From an uncultured Clostridium sp. (GTDB lineage Bacteria; Bacillota; Clostridia; Lachnospirales; Lachnospiraceae), in contig CATWBR010000110.1 in the NCBI GenBank assembly GCA_958349075.1, forward strand, positions 1 to 11,101: a stretch of DNA of 11,101 bases, given 5' to 3'. Made by a program: the position numbers and the translations under genes. Every line of letters starts with the position of its first letter. Within the stretch, counting starts at the first letter, position 1. The notes under the pieces were generated by a model. The model saw only the letters and a program-made list of their open reading frames with translations, did not search any database and was not told where the DNA came from. Of this stretch, positions 1-6,854 are shown piece after piece.

Positions 1-25
1 TGTAGCAAAAACTATATAATGTATT

Positions 26-73
26 GGGGGGGGTTACGAGTATTATAATATCACACTCGATCTGTAAAGTGTG
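26..73. promoter_or_regulatory. G8 tract and palindrome over a possible leftward promoter (left-edge non-coding DNA)
   Basis: The first 130 bases carry no gene. They hold a run of eight G at 26-33, the self-complementary TATTATAATA at 41-50 and a 6-bp inverted repeat, CACACT (52-57) and AGTGTG (68-73). On the minus strand a perfect TATAAT (47 to 42) is preceded 15 bp upstream by TTTACA (68 to 63). This could be a promoter reading out of the window, with the inverted repeat covering its spacer and -35 box. The 15-bp spacer is shorter than the usual 17, and no gene is visible downstream, so the call is tentative. Confidence 0.25.
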
Positions 74-130
74 CACAAAGATCTTTCAGTTTCAAAAGTT
101 TTTTCGAACATTTTGAATAAAACCACGGCG

Positions 131-718
131 TTATTCAAAGCCGAGGGCCTCCATCCTGGCCTTCAGACGGCCTTTTCCCTGAAAAGAAAATGCGGCTTTT
201 TCTACCGGGCCCTCATCCGCCGTAAAAAAAACAGCCTTTTCCTCCCTGTCTATTACCGCGGAAACGGTATACATCTTATCGCCGAAGGCAACCCGGCAGC
301 CCGCCGTATTTATGGAGCCAAACAGGGACCAGGATACCTCCTTTGTGAGAATGCAGTCATTTTTTTCCATGACCGCATCAAACGAACCGCTCAGGACTTT
401 TCCGGGAAATGCCAGGGATACGGGACCGTTAACATAGATTGTCCCTACCCCCTCTTTTTTGCCGGAAACGGGTTCCTTTATATTTCCGGTCTCCCCATGA
501 CGCCAGCCCGCTATATTGACAAGCCCTGTCATTCCGCCCTTTTCCCGTTCTTTTATATCCTCTATCTCTTCCATTGTGACATTGCGAAGCTGTAAATCCC
601 GCTCTTCCCGGATCAGGGTGCTGCCTCCCCTGCTTCCCGCGGCGGCTGCCAGTGTCCCTGTTCCCGACAGGAGAAGAAGCACCAGCAGCAACAGTCTTTT
701 TCCATATTTCATTTTCAT
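131..718 (-). CDS. Membrane-anchored protein resembling a lone MacB/FtsX-type permease ectodomain
   Basis: Predicted 195 aa, last visible gene of the leftward operon. The start at 718 is chosen because AGGAGGGGGAGCA lies directly before the ATG; the upstream in-frame ATG at 790 overlaps the preceding gene. Residues 7-27 form a hydrophobic segment (signal anchor or signal peptide) without a lipobox. The rest is soluble and extracellular. Residues 47-72 (VTMEEIEDIK, then VNIAGWRH) and especially 121-156 (CILTKEVSWSLFGS, G140, YTVSAVID) resemble the periplasmic core of MacB/FtsX-type permeases, which typically reads LFGs..plGk.v...y.V.GVi. Such permeases continue into three more membrane helices. 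Here the protein stops at ARMEALGFE, and no hydrophobic continuation exists in any minus frame down to base 1. It follows an HlyD/MacA-like adaptor by 58 bp, which fits a MacAB-type ancestry. No function is claimed; a truncated gene is the main alternative. Confidence 0.7.
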   Translation of the reverse strand: MKMKYGKRLLLLVLLLLSGTGTLAAAAGSRGGSTLIREERDLQLRNVTMEEIEDIKEREKGGMTGLVNIAGWRHGETGNIKEPVSGKKEGVGTIYVNGPVSLAFPGKVLSGSFDAVMEKNDCILTKEVSWSLFGSINTAGCRVAFGDKMYTVSAVIDREEKAVFFTADEGPVEKAAFSFQGKGRLKARMEALGFE

Positions 719-776
719 TGCTCCCCCTCCTCTCTTTTGCTTTTTGTTTACCGCGTGCACTCTGAGCGCGGCTTTT

Positions 777-2501
777 TTAACCTTCCACATCTGCGAGTTC
801 CGCCATCAGGCGCACCCGGTCGCCCGCTCCGATGACGCGGTCACTTTCCGTTATTACCGGTTCCTCGGGGCTGAGCGCTCCCTCCACGGCCGCCATCGTA
901 TCACCGCTGATAAGCAGCTCCAGTTCCACCCTGGCCGCCTTATACTCCTCGCCGAGGATTGTCTTCTGCTTACGCATCACAAGACAGTAATAACCGGTGA
1001 CGTCCTTTCTCAGGGCTTTTACGGGGATGAGCTGCCGGTAGACATCTCCGCCCTTCTGGCATTCAAAGTATGCCTTTTCTCCCAGAACAGCTTTGCCTGC
1101 GGGAAGGCTGGCCGTAAATTCTCCCGTGTCCTGGCTGCTGACGAGATCCACCTGCCCGACTACCGCTTTCACGCGTTCCTCGTTTCCTTCCATCCTGACC
1201 AGCAGCTCATCTCCTGCCTTCAGGCTGTTATCATCCTCGCGGTCAAACGTTCCGTGAAGTCTCAGTTCCCCTACGGAAAGGGCCAGGCGCTCCGTCCCGG
1301 CAACCTCTTTTCCCACCTCTATCTCCATGGCGCTGACCGTTCCGTCACAGGGAGCACAGACCATTCCCTGACGTTCCATCAGACTGCCGATTTTTTCTTT
1401 TTCTGCTTTCAGTTCTTCCAGTTCCAATTGCTTTGCCTCGTTTCGAAGCTCCGACAACCGCTTTGTCTGCTCCTTTGTGAGCGCCGTGGCCTGGTCCTCC
1501 CTGGCCGCGTTCTGCAGCGCCTGTCGTGCCGTTTCGGCCGCCCATTCCGCCTGGATTCTGGCGTCTTCCGCCGCTGCCAGTGCCTTTTCCTCCTGGGTCA
1601 GCGCCGACTCATAGTTTTCCTTTAAGGCCAGCTTCGCACTGTCCGCCTGGCGTCCTGCCCGATCGTAAATATCTCCTTTATCACTCATTTCCTCTCTGGC
1701 CCGGTCAACTTTCAGATCCCAGCTTTCCTCCGCTGTATCCAGATCCTCCTCGTAGCGTTCCAGATCCTCCCTCAAATCCTCCAATTCATCTTCGTCCGGC
1801 TCTTCTTTTTTCTCCAGCTTTTCAATCTTTTTTTCCGTATCCTTAATCTTTCTTTTGATTTCACGAAGCTGAGCATCGCGTTCCAGTTTTGCCGACTCAT
1901 AATCGGTCTGGCTCTGGTCGTAATCGCTGCGGCTCTGATCACGCAGCTCATCGTCCGAAAGTTCCAGACGAATTTCGTAATACTCCCGGAGTCTTTCAAG
2001 ATTTGCATTATATTCGGCTTCCGCCTGTACCTTCTTGCCGTTTTGGCGCTCCAGCGCCTTTTCAGCCATGGCAAGCTCCTGGGACGCCGCCTCCACCCTA
2101 GTAACTCCCGTAAAGCTTTCCGCCCCCAGCCGCTCTCCTTCCATCTCCAATTCTGTCTTTTTAATCTCTTTTGAAAGCTCCTTCATCCGTGATTCCAGTG
2201 AATCCATTGAATAGGAGAACAATGCCTCCCCTTCCTTCACCGCCGTTCCGGCAATCGCCTCTATCTTTCCCGCTTTCAGCCCCTTAATCAGGGAAATCTC
2301 CTTTGTATCCCCGGCCTCTACGCTTCCGTTTCCCTCCACCGTCTTCGTGACGGTTCCCTGGCTTGCATAGGCTGTCCTGACCTTTGGAGTCTCATAAACA
2401 TCAATCACTCTGGAAATGATTGTGAAAATGAACATACATACAAAAAAACCAATCAGAAGACGGCGGTATATTTTTCTTTTCCGTTTTTCATTTTCATCCA
2501 T
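777..2501 (-). CDS. HlyD/MacA-family membrane fusion (adaptor) protein with a long coiled coil
   Basis: Predicted 574 aa. Residues 1-12 are basic and cytosolic, and 13-33 form one membrane helix, so the rest faces outward. Residues about 45-100 form the first lipoyl/biotinyl-like half (VEGNGSVEAGDTKEIS, then GTAVKEGEALFS). Residues about 101-377 are almost entirely charged heptad-type helix, broken near 233-238 (EEPDED), which suggests a helical hairpin. The second lipoyl half follows at 380-412 (VCAPCDGTVSAMEIEVGKEV), then a beta-barrel-like region (about 412-490) and a membrane-proximal region. This order is that of HlyD/MacA/YknX adaptors, which link an inner-membrane exporter to outer parts or, in Gram-positives, assist MacB-like permeases. 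The hairpin of roughly 275 residues is longer than usual for MacA-like proteins. The start is supported by AAGGAGG seven bases before the ATG. No partner exporter ATPase is encoded in the window. Confidence 0.88.
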   Translation of the reverse strand: MDENEKRKRKIYRRLLIGFFVCMFIFTIISRVIDVYETPKVRTAYASQGTVTKTVEGNGSVEAGDTKEISLIKGLKAGKIEAIAGTAVKEGEALFSYSMDSLESRMKELSKEIKKTELEMEGERLGAESFTGVTRVEAASQELAMAEKALERQNGKKVQAEAEYNANLERLREYYEIRLELSDDELRDQSRSDYDQSQTDYESAKLERDAQLREIKRKIKDTEKKIEKLEKKEEPDEDELEDLREDLERYEEDLDTAEESWDLKVDRAREEMSDKGDIYDRAGRQADSAKLALKENYESALTQEEKALAAAEDARIQAEWAAETARQALQNAAREDQATALTKEQTKRLSELRNEAKQLELEELKAEKEKIGSLMERQGMVCAPCDGTVSAMEIEVGKEVAGTERLALSVGELRLHGTFDREDDNSLKAGDELLVRMEGNEERVKAVVGQVDLVSSQDTGEFTASLPAGKAVLGEKAYFECQKGGDVYRQLIPVKALRKDVTGYYCLVMRKQKTILGEEYKAARVELELLISGDTMAAVEGALSPEEPVITESDRVIGAGDRVRLMAELADVEG

Positions 2502-2564
2502 ACTGCCTCCTTCCCCCGGTTTACTTTAGTCCGGTTCCCGTATTTATATATGCCCCCGCTCCGT

Positions 2565-3455
2565 CTACTCCTTGATGCCAGACGAGGCAATCCCCTCTTC
2601 CAGGAAGGTCTGCCCATTCAGATATAAAAGCACCGGCGGCGCCATTGTCACCAGTCCTGCCGCGAAAGCCAGGGACGCCTTATCCGCCGTTACATTCGGA
2701 AGATATAGGGACAGCGGCCACAACTGCCTGTTCTTTAAAAATGTGAGCGGCTGTTCAAGCGCATTCCAATATTCAAAAAAATTCAGAAGTACTGCCGTCA
2801 TAATTCCCGGGAATCCCATCGGAACTCCTATCCGGAAAAAAATAGTCCACTCTCCTCCCCCGTCAATGCGGGCAGCCTCCAAAAAAGATTTTGGAATGGA
2901 TTCAAAAAACTTCTCCATGATATACACGGGAAAGGTAGAAAAGATTCCCGGAAGTATCACCGCAAGATGGGTATCCAGTATCCCGAACCGGTCCAAAACG
3001 AGATAGGACGGCACCATCATAACCTGAAACGGCATGACAAGAAGAATCAGATAAAGAAGGAAGATGAGCTTTTTAAAGCGGAACTCATATCTGGCAAAGG
3101 CCCAGGCCGCCGGCATTCCAATGAGAAGCTGTCCGGCCAGGACACTGAAGACCTGCAGGCAGGAATTCCAGAACATCACAAAAAAGCCGGGCGAGCGAAG
3201 GAGCAGATCGGCATATGGCTTCAGAGACGGAAAGTCGGGAATCAGGGCCGGACTCACCGGTTCTTTTCCCAAATCCAGGACCGCCAGATACCTCCGCACC
3301 AGCTCATCCTCCGGCATAAAGGATGCCGCTGTCATTAATATAAGGGGGAACAGGACAAAAAGAAGACAGACAAACAATAGAAATGCCCCTGTGACGGCCT
3401 TAACCGGACGGTTCTTCAAAAAGCGCATACGGCCAAATACCGATGTTCTTTTCAT
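2565..3455 (-). CDS. MalG-like carbohydrate ABC transporter permease
   Basis: Predicted 296 aa, a normal length for MalG-type permeases. It has an N-terminal helix (about 20-43), a periplasmic loop (about 47-88) and then a cluster of helices typical of the BPD_transp_1 fold. The ATPase-coupling EAA loop is at 193-212 (EAARIDGGGEWTIFFRIGVP), close to the family consensus EAA---G------I--P. It should form a heterodimer with the MalF-like protein encoded just upstream. The start at 3455 is preferred because GGGGGAGGAAGAA precedes it. An in-frame ATG at 3506 overlaps the end of the previous gene (ATGAGTAA) but lacks a good ribosome binding site; using it would add 17 residues. The substrate cannot be read from sequence; sugars or oligosaccharides are typical of the family. 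Confidence 0.92.
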   Translation of the reverse strand: MKRTSVFGRMRFLKNRPVKAVTGAFLLFVCLLFVLFPLILMTAASFMPEDELVRRYLAVLDLGKEPVSPALIPDFPSLKPYADLLLRSPGFFVMFWNSCLQVFSVLAGQLLIGMPAAWAFARYEFRFKKLIFLLYLILLVMPFQVMMVPSYLVLDRFGILDTHLAVILPGIFSTFPVYIMEKFFESIPKSFLEAARIDGGGEWTIFFRIGVPMGFPGIMTAVLLNFFEYWNALEQPLTFLKNRQLWPLSLYLPNVTADKASLAFAAGLVTMAPPVLLYLNGQTFLEEGIASSGIKE

Positions 3456-3498
3456 TTCTTCCTCCCCCTTTCCATAAATAGAATTTACTTCTCCTGTG

Positions 3499-4347
3499 TT
3501 ACTCATCCCGGCCGGCCCTGACGACGAAAGGTGTCAGGAACGCGCCTATTATAACTGTTAAAAGAACTGCCGCCGCGCACATCTTCTGTATATCCAGATT
3601 GAGAAACCAATGGTTAAACAGATGCTGCAGCAGATAAATCCTGTCGTTTGGATAGGAACCTGCCACAATATAAGCCTCTCTGAATACTTTAAAAGAATTG
3701 ATCACGGCCAGGAACAGAATCATGCCGGACGCTTTTTTAACCTGCGGTATCGTGACGTATACAAGTTTCTGAAGCCAGCCGGCTCCGTCCACCTCCGCCG
3801 CCTCATAGAGCTCATCCGATATTCCTCCCAGGGCTGCCAGCCAGAGAAGCATCTGATACCCGGTGTTTTTCCACAAATAGGCAAATACGAGAACAGTAAA
3901 TGACGACGGCCCGTATATCCAGTCGGTCTCCAGCTTCAGCAGCTCATTGATAATCCCCTGTTCGCAAAAGACCATCCTCCATAGGAGGATTACCGCCGCC
4001 GACGGCACGGCCACCGGCAGCACGAGAACCGTCTTAAAAAAACTTTTTTTCCGGCTGTACTGATAAACCAGCAGAGAAAGAAAAAAAGAGATTACCATCA
4101 GAAGCGGCAGCGCAATTGCCATAAAGCGCACCGTATTGACAGCCGCCAGGCGGAATGCCTGGTTTTCCAGAACCCCCTGATATACGCTCAGGCCCGCGAA
4201 TGTCTTTCCTCTGCTGTCAAAAAAGGATCTTCTGAAAGCATCGGCAAAGGGAAGCAGGACAAAGGCCGTCACTCCCAGCAGACTTGGGGCCAGAAAAAAC
4301 CAGGCCCCGTTTCTGCTTACTGCTTTTTTATTCTCTCTCGTTGACAT
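3499..4347 (-). CDS. MalF-like carbohydrate ABC transporter permease
   Basis: Predicted 282 aa with about six membrane helices, the first at 14-34 (WFFLAPSLLGVTAFVLLPF), as in CUT1-type MalF/UgpA/LacF permeases. The EAA loop is at 182-201 (EAAEVDGAGWLQKLVYVTIP), where the transport ATPase would dock. The start overlaps the end of the binding-protein gene by 20 bp, and its only ribosome binding signal is weak, so translation is probably coupled to that gene. Its stop lies 43 bp before the preferred start of the MalG-like gene. Together the two permeases form the membrane pore of a type I ABC importer. The cognate ATPase is not in the operon. In Firmicutes CUT1 systems, a shared MsmK-type ATPase encoded elsewhere commonly serves several importers, which is the likely solution here (inference). 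Confidence 0.92.
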   Translation of the reverse strand: MSTRENKKAVSRNGAWFFLAPSLLGVTAFVLLPFADAFRRSFFDSRGKTFAGLSVYQGVLENQAFRLAAVNTVRFMAIALPLLMVISFFLSLLVYQYSRKKSFFKTVLVLPVAVPSAAVILLWRMVFCEQGIINELLKLETDWIYGPSSFTVLVFAYLWKNTGYQMLLWLAALGGISDELYEAAEVDGAGWLQKLVYVTIPQVKKASGMILFLAVINSFKVFREAYIVAGSYPNDRIYLLQHLFNHWFLNLDIQKMCAAAVLLTVIIGAFLTPFVVRAGRDE

Positions 4348-6577
4348 AGAGCTTCATCTTATTCTCAATGGCCTGAACCGCGTCCTCCACCGTTTCTTTT
4401 CCATTCAGATAATCTCTCGATCCTTCCACAATCATATCTATAATCTGCTGATCCATCAGGGCCGGAATGCTTGCCGTGCGTACGATTGCCATAATTTTGT
4501 CACGATCCGCCTGTACCGGCCATGAACCGCTTAAGAAGATTCCATCTCCGGCGCTCATGGAAACACTGCTCCCACTCTCAATCTTCGCCCACTTGTCAAG
4601 GCTGCTGCTTCTGACTGAGAAACCGTCTCTTAAAGATTCGTCCTGCACCTCGGTGTCAAACAGGGTGCGGATAAATTCTTCGGCGTTCTCCCTGTTCGGG
4701 CTGGAGGCATTGATACCCGCCACTACGTTCGGCATGTAAATCCCGCCCAGTGATTCAATTTCACTGTTGACCATTTCCGCCGCCGACAGAGGAAGCATTG
4801 CACTGTCTATCGAATTCAATATCACAGCGCCTGCCGCACACCGTTTTGACACAACATTGTAACCGTCCTGTCTTCCAAACCCTCTTGGAATCACCGTATT
4901 GTTCACCTTGAGCCGCTCCATATCGGCCTGGGCGTAGCTTACCTGGACATTGCCTCTTTCCCCGGCGCTCTTTACCGCCGCGAGATAACGGGCCAGCACG
5001 TCGCCGTCCACGGTGCCGTTCTCATTAAAAAGTTCTTTATAGCAGGTGTATGACGTCATGTTGATTATATTTTCATAGATATCCGGTGCGAAGAGGGATG
5101 GGGTCTTATCATAAGCCGCCATCTTGCCGGTATTCTGGAATGCGGCCACCGCTTCCGGTTCGCCGAAGATAATCGGTACATCGATACGGGCAGGCATATA
5201 ATATATTTTGCCGTCCTCCGCCGTGAAATTGCTTCTCACATTGGCCAGCAAATCATCCTTATTTGCCTCAAACAGACTGGTGATGTCCGCAAGAATTCCT
5301 TTATCTTTATATGACTGCATCGGCAGCCCGTCTAAAATCAGGACATCTGCGCCTTTTCCGTTTAAAAGCTCCGTATTCAGGGCGCGTATTACATCCTCCG
5401 TCACTTCCTCTTCCTCATTCTCCACTGCAATCCTGAAATCCACCTTAACCTGGGGGTTATTCTTCTGGAGGATGGATGCCGCCTGACGTACCGTGGCATT
5501 GTCTCTCAGCGCATAGACGGTCAGAGTTTCCGGCGGAACCGTGTCCACCGTCTCATCAAAGTAATAGTGCAACACTTTCAGCTTTGAATCTCCTGTTGAA
5601 AAAACTCCATAATAATCATTGTCCGATCCTTTAAAGAAACTTCTCATAAACATATCCTGGCGTCCCATGGAATTCAGGCTGCCGTCGATGAGCTGTTCCC
5701 AGACCGTGCCGTCCCTTCCGGTGCGGTAAAGCCCGGTCTGGCTGGCAACGTAGACGTAACCCTCTCCGTCGGTAAAGATAGGCATCTGCCATATATCGCG
5801 CCCCTTATCGGGCAGATCATAGCTTCCGGTCTGGGAGCCCGTTTCGAGATTATATCTGACAAGTTTCTGGTTATTTAAGGTCAAATACTCTTCCCCTGAG
5901 ACCGAAGCCGGAATTCTAATATCCATTCCGATAAAATCCTGGGCCAGGGAAGCCCTCAGTCTGCCGTCAGGCTGGTACACATCGGCCTGGGATGTCTGGG
6001 ATATCAGAAAACCCTCCCCCGGTATTGCCGCTAAAAAGTCGGGAATCACTCCGTATTGCTTTCCCTCCTGTACCTTAAAGACATCCGACAGCACTTCCCG
6101 GATTGTTCCGTCCTCCTGTGCCGTCCATATATGGAATATGTAGTTTTCATCAAACCCGCCATAGTAGTATATTCCATTTTCATTCCGCATCATCTTGGTT
6201 GGCCTTATCCCCTCAGGCGTTGCAATTGCCTCGCCCTCCGTCCAATTAAATTTAGAATCAAGGGTGTAAAGTCTGGCCTTGCCGTTCTCATCCGGAATAC
6301 AGAAAACAAGGCTGCCATCTTCGTTTTGAACAACATCCACTAATCCGTTTCCTTCTATTCCCTCCGGCAGGGCTATCTCTTCCTCCATATAGCGGCCCTT
6401 GGCCGACTGTCCTCCCGGCGCCGTGCTCTCATTCTGAGTTTGGCTGCTTTCTCCTGTGGAGGTTTTTCCACTTCCGCAGGCAGACAATACCGACATCGCT
6501 CCGACAGCCAGTATTCCTGCTGCTGCCGCTGCGGTCCTTCCTTTTCTTTTTATCCAGCCTGTTGCTCTATTCTTCAT
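4328..6577 (-). CDS. Lipoprotein fusing an N-terminal beta-propeller-like region to an ABC solute-binding domain
   Basis: Predicted 749 aa, nearly twice the usual length of a sugar-binding lipoprotein. The start at 6577 has GGGAGGAGAAACAG before the ATG. The signal peptide ends in the lipobox LSAC (Cys34), followed by a Ser/Thr/Gly/Gln-rich linker (35-62). Residues about 65-345 contain around six recurring strand-rich units with patterns such as EDGSLVF, NGIYYYGG, EGYVYVASQTGLYRTGRDG and NDYYGVFSTGDSKL, as expected of a propeller. From about 352 (LTVYALRDNATVRQAASIL) to the end it reads like an extracellular solute-binding protein of the CUT1/MalE type: a DVLILDGLP motif, GKIYYMPARIDVPIIFG near the hinge, and the typical C-terminal ENAEEFIRTLF segment. 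It should deliver ligand to the two permeases encoded next. The propeller may bind a polymer, a partner or the sensor kinase; this is not determined. First gene of the operon. Confidence 0.85.
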   Translation of the reverse strand: MKNRATGWIKRKGRTAAAAAGILAVGAMSVLSACGSGKTSTGESSQTQNESTAPGGQSAKGRYMEEEIALPEGIEGNGLVDVVQNEDGSLVFCIPDENGKARLYTLDSKFNWTEGEAIATPEGIRPTKMMRNENGIYYYGGFDENYIFHIWTAQEDGTIREVLSDVFKVQEGKQYGVIPDFLAAIPGEGFLISQTSQADVYQPDGRLRASLAQDFIGMDIRIPASVSGEEYLTLNNQKLVRYNLETGSQTGSYDLPDKGRDIWQMPIFTDGEGYVYVASQTGLYRTGRDGTVWEQLIDGSLNSMGRQDMFMRSFFKGSDNDYYGVFSTGDSKLKVLHYYFDETVDTVPPETLTVYALRDNATVRQAASILQKNNPQVKVDFRIAVENEEEEVTEDVIRALNTELLNGKGADVLILDGLPMQSYKDKGILADITSLFEANKDDLLANVRSNFTAEDGKIYYMPARIDVPIIFGEPEAVAAFQNTGKMAAYDKTPSLFAPDIYENIINMTSYTCYKELFNENGTVDGDVLARYLAAVKSAGERGNVQVSYAQADMERLKVNNTVIPRGFGRQDGYNVVSKRCAAGAVILNSIDSAMLPLSAAEMVNSEIESLGGIYMPNVVAGINASSPNRENAEEFIRTLFDTEVQDESLRDGFSVRSSSLDKWAKIESGSSVSMSAGDGIFLSGSWPVQADRDKIMAIVRTASIPALMDQQIIDMIVEGSRDYLNGKETVEDAVQAIENKMKLYVNERE

Positions 6578-6669
6578 CTGTTTCTCCTCCCTGAACTGAC
6601 TCTGTTTCGGCACAGAATGACCGGCATCCCGGGTTCCTTTTCCTGTCTTTTTATGCAAAGACATAGGAT

Positions 6670-6692
6670 AAACCCCGGCGGAAAACCGGTTT
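6670..6692 (-). promoter_or_regulatory. Possible hairpin in the 5' leader of the binding-protein operon
   Basis: In the roughly 125-base leader of the leftward operon, AAACC and GGTTT can pair around a GC-rich core (CCGG...CCGG), giving a small hairpin just downstream of the proposed start of transcription. The octamer CAGTTCAG occurs on the minus strand both just upstream of this hairpin (6700 to 6693) and immediately before the ribosome binding site (6598 to 6591). There is no U-tract, so this is not a terminator. A role in translation or mRNA stability is possible but unproven. Confidence 0.2.
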
Positions 6693-6703
6693 CTGAACTG
6701 TTA

Positions 6704-6731
6704 CTTATATTCTACAGAACGCATCTCTAAA
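6704..6731 (-). promoter_or_regulatory. Candidate promoter of the leftward transporter/adaptor operon
   Basis: On the minus strand, TTTAGA (6731 to 6726) lies 16 bp upstream of TATAAG (6709 to 6704). An overlapping alternative -10 is TAGAAT (6714 to 6709). The -35-like hexamer lies inside one arm of the 11-bp inverted repeat. A regulator bound there would either touch RNA polymerase as an activator or block it. Transcription would start about 120 bases upstream of the binding-protein start codon. Confidence 0.45.
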
Positions 6732-6774
6732 AAAACTGGAAAAATACCCTCTTTTTTTTTAGATTTTTTAGAGA
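6724..6774. promoter_or_regulatory. Inverted-repeat operator candidate shared by the divergent promoters
   Basis: A perfect 11-bp inverted repeat, TCTCTAAAAAA (6724-6734) and TTTTTTAGAGA (6764-6774), is separated by 29 bp. A further TTTTTTAGA lies directly next to the right arm (6755-6763), making a 9-bp tandem direct repeat. From each arm, exactly nine bases lead to TAGAcTAaAAG (rightward) or TAGAaTAtAAG (leftward), so both promoters have the same layout. OmpR/PhoB-family regulators bind repeated half-sites near -35, and such a regulator is encoded immediately to the right. Assignment to that regulator is inference. Confidence 0.55.
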
Positions 6775-6780
6775 ATTATG

Positions 6781-6789
6781 TGCTAGACT
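6781..6789 (+). promoter_or_regulatory. Extended -10 promoter of the two-component system
   Basis: TGCTAGACT fits the extended -10 form TGnTAnnnT, within TGTGCTAGACTAAAA. There is no convincing TTGACA at the right distance; instead the T-rich right arm of the inverted repeat occupies that place. This is what an activator-dependent or autoregulated promoter would look like. Transcription would begin near 6796, giving a leader of about 55 bases before the preferred start of the response regulator. Confidence 0.5.
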
Positions 6790-6822
6790 AAAAGCAGGAT
6801 AGTTATATTGAAGAAACATACT

Positions 6823-6854
6823 GAAATGAAAATATGGGGCGAAATGAAAATATG
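6823..6854 (+). repeat. 14-bp direct repeat spanning the response-regulator start codon
   Basis: GAAATGAAAATATG occurs at 6823-6836 and again at 6841-6854, a period of 18 bp, which keeps the reading frame. Each copy ends in an in-frame ATG (6834 and 6852), so the start codon and its upstream context have been duplicated. Neither ATG has a strong Shine-Dalgarno sequence. Confidence 0.8.

Noticed and set aside
91..117. TTCAAAA/TTTTGAA hairpin as the terminator of the leftward operon
   Set aside because: Seven mostly A-T pairs with a 13-base loop are too weak, and there is no adjoining U-tract in the right orientation. It may still mark the operon end but is not supported.
71..595. Plus-strand open frame of 174 codons at the left edge
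   Set aside because: It is antisense to the 195-aa ectodomain-like gene, with no recognisable motif and no ribosome binding site.
516..1625. Long plus-strand open frame of 369 codons
   Set aside because: It lies antisense to the adaptor gene, whose frame shows clear domains and a strong ribosome binding site. The plus frame has a biased composition rich in Ser, Phe, Leu and Pro with no domain pattern, as expected of a shadow of a charged coiled coil.
6578..6664. Longer N-terminus for the binding lipoprotein (ATG at 6664)
   Set aside because: The extra 29 residues are polar and would bury the signal peptide; the ATG at 6577 has a strong ribosome binding site and gives a standard lipoprotein signal.
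6724..6774. Inverted repeat with T-run as a transcription terminator
   Set aside because: The stem is AT-rich, the loop is 29 bases, and it lies between the starts of two divergent genes, where a terminator makes little sense. An operator fits better.
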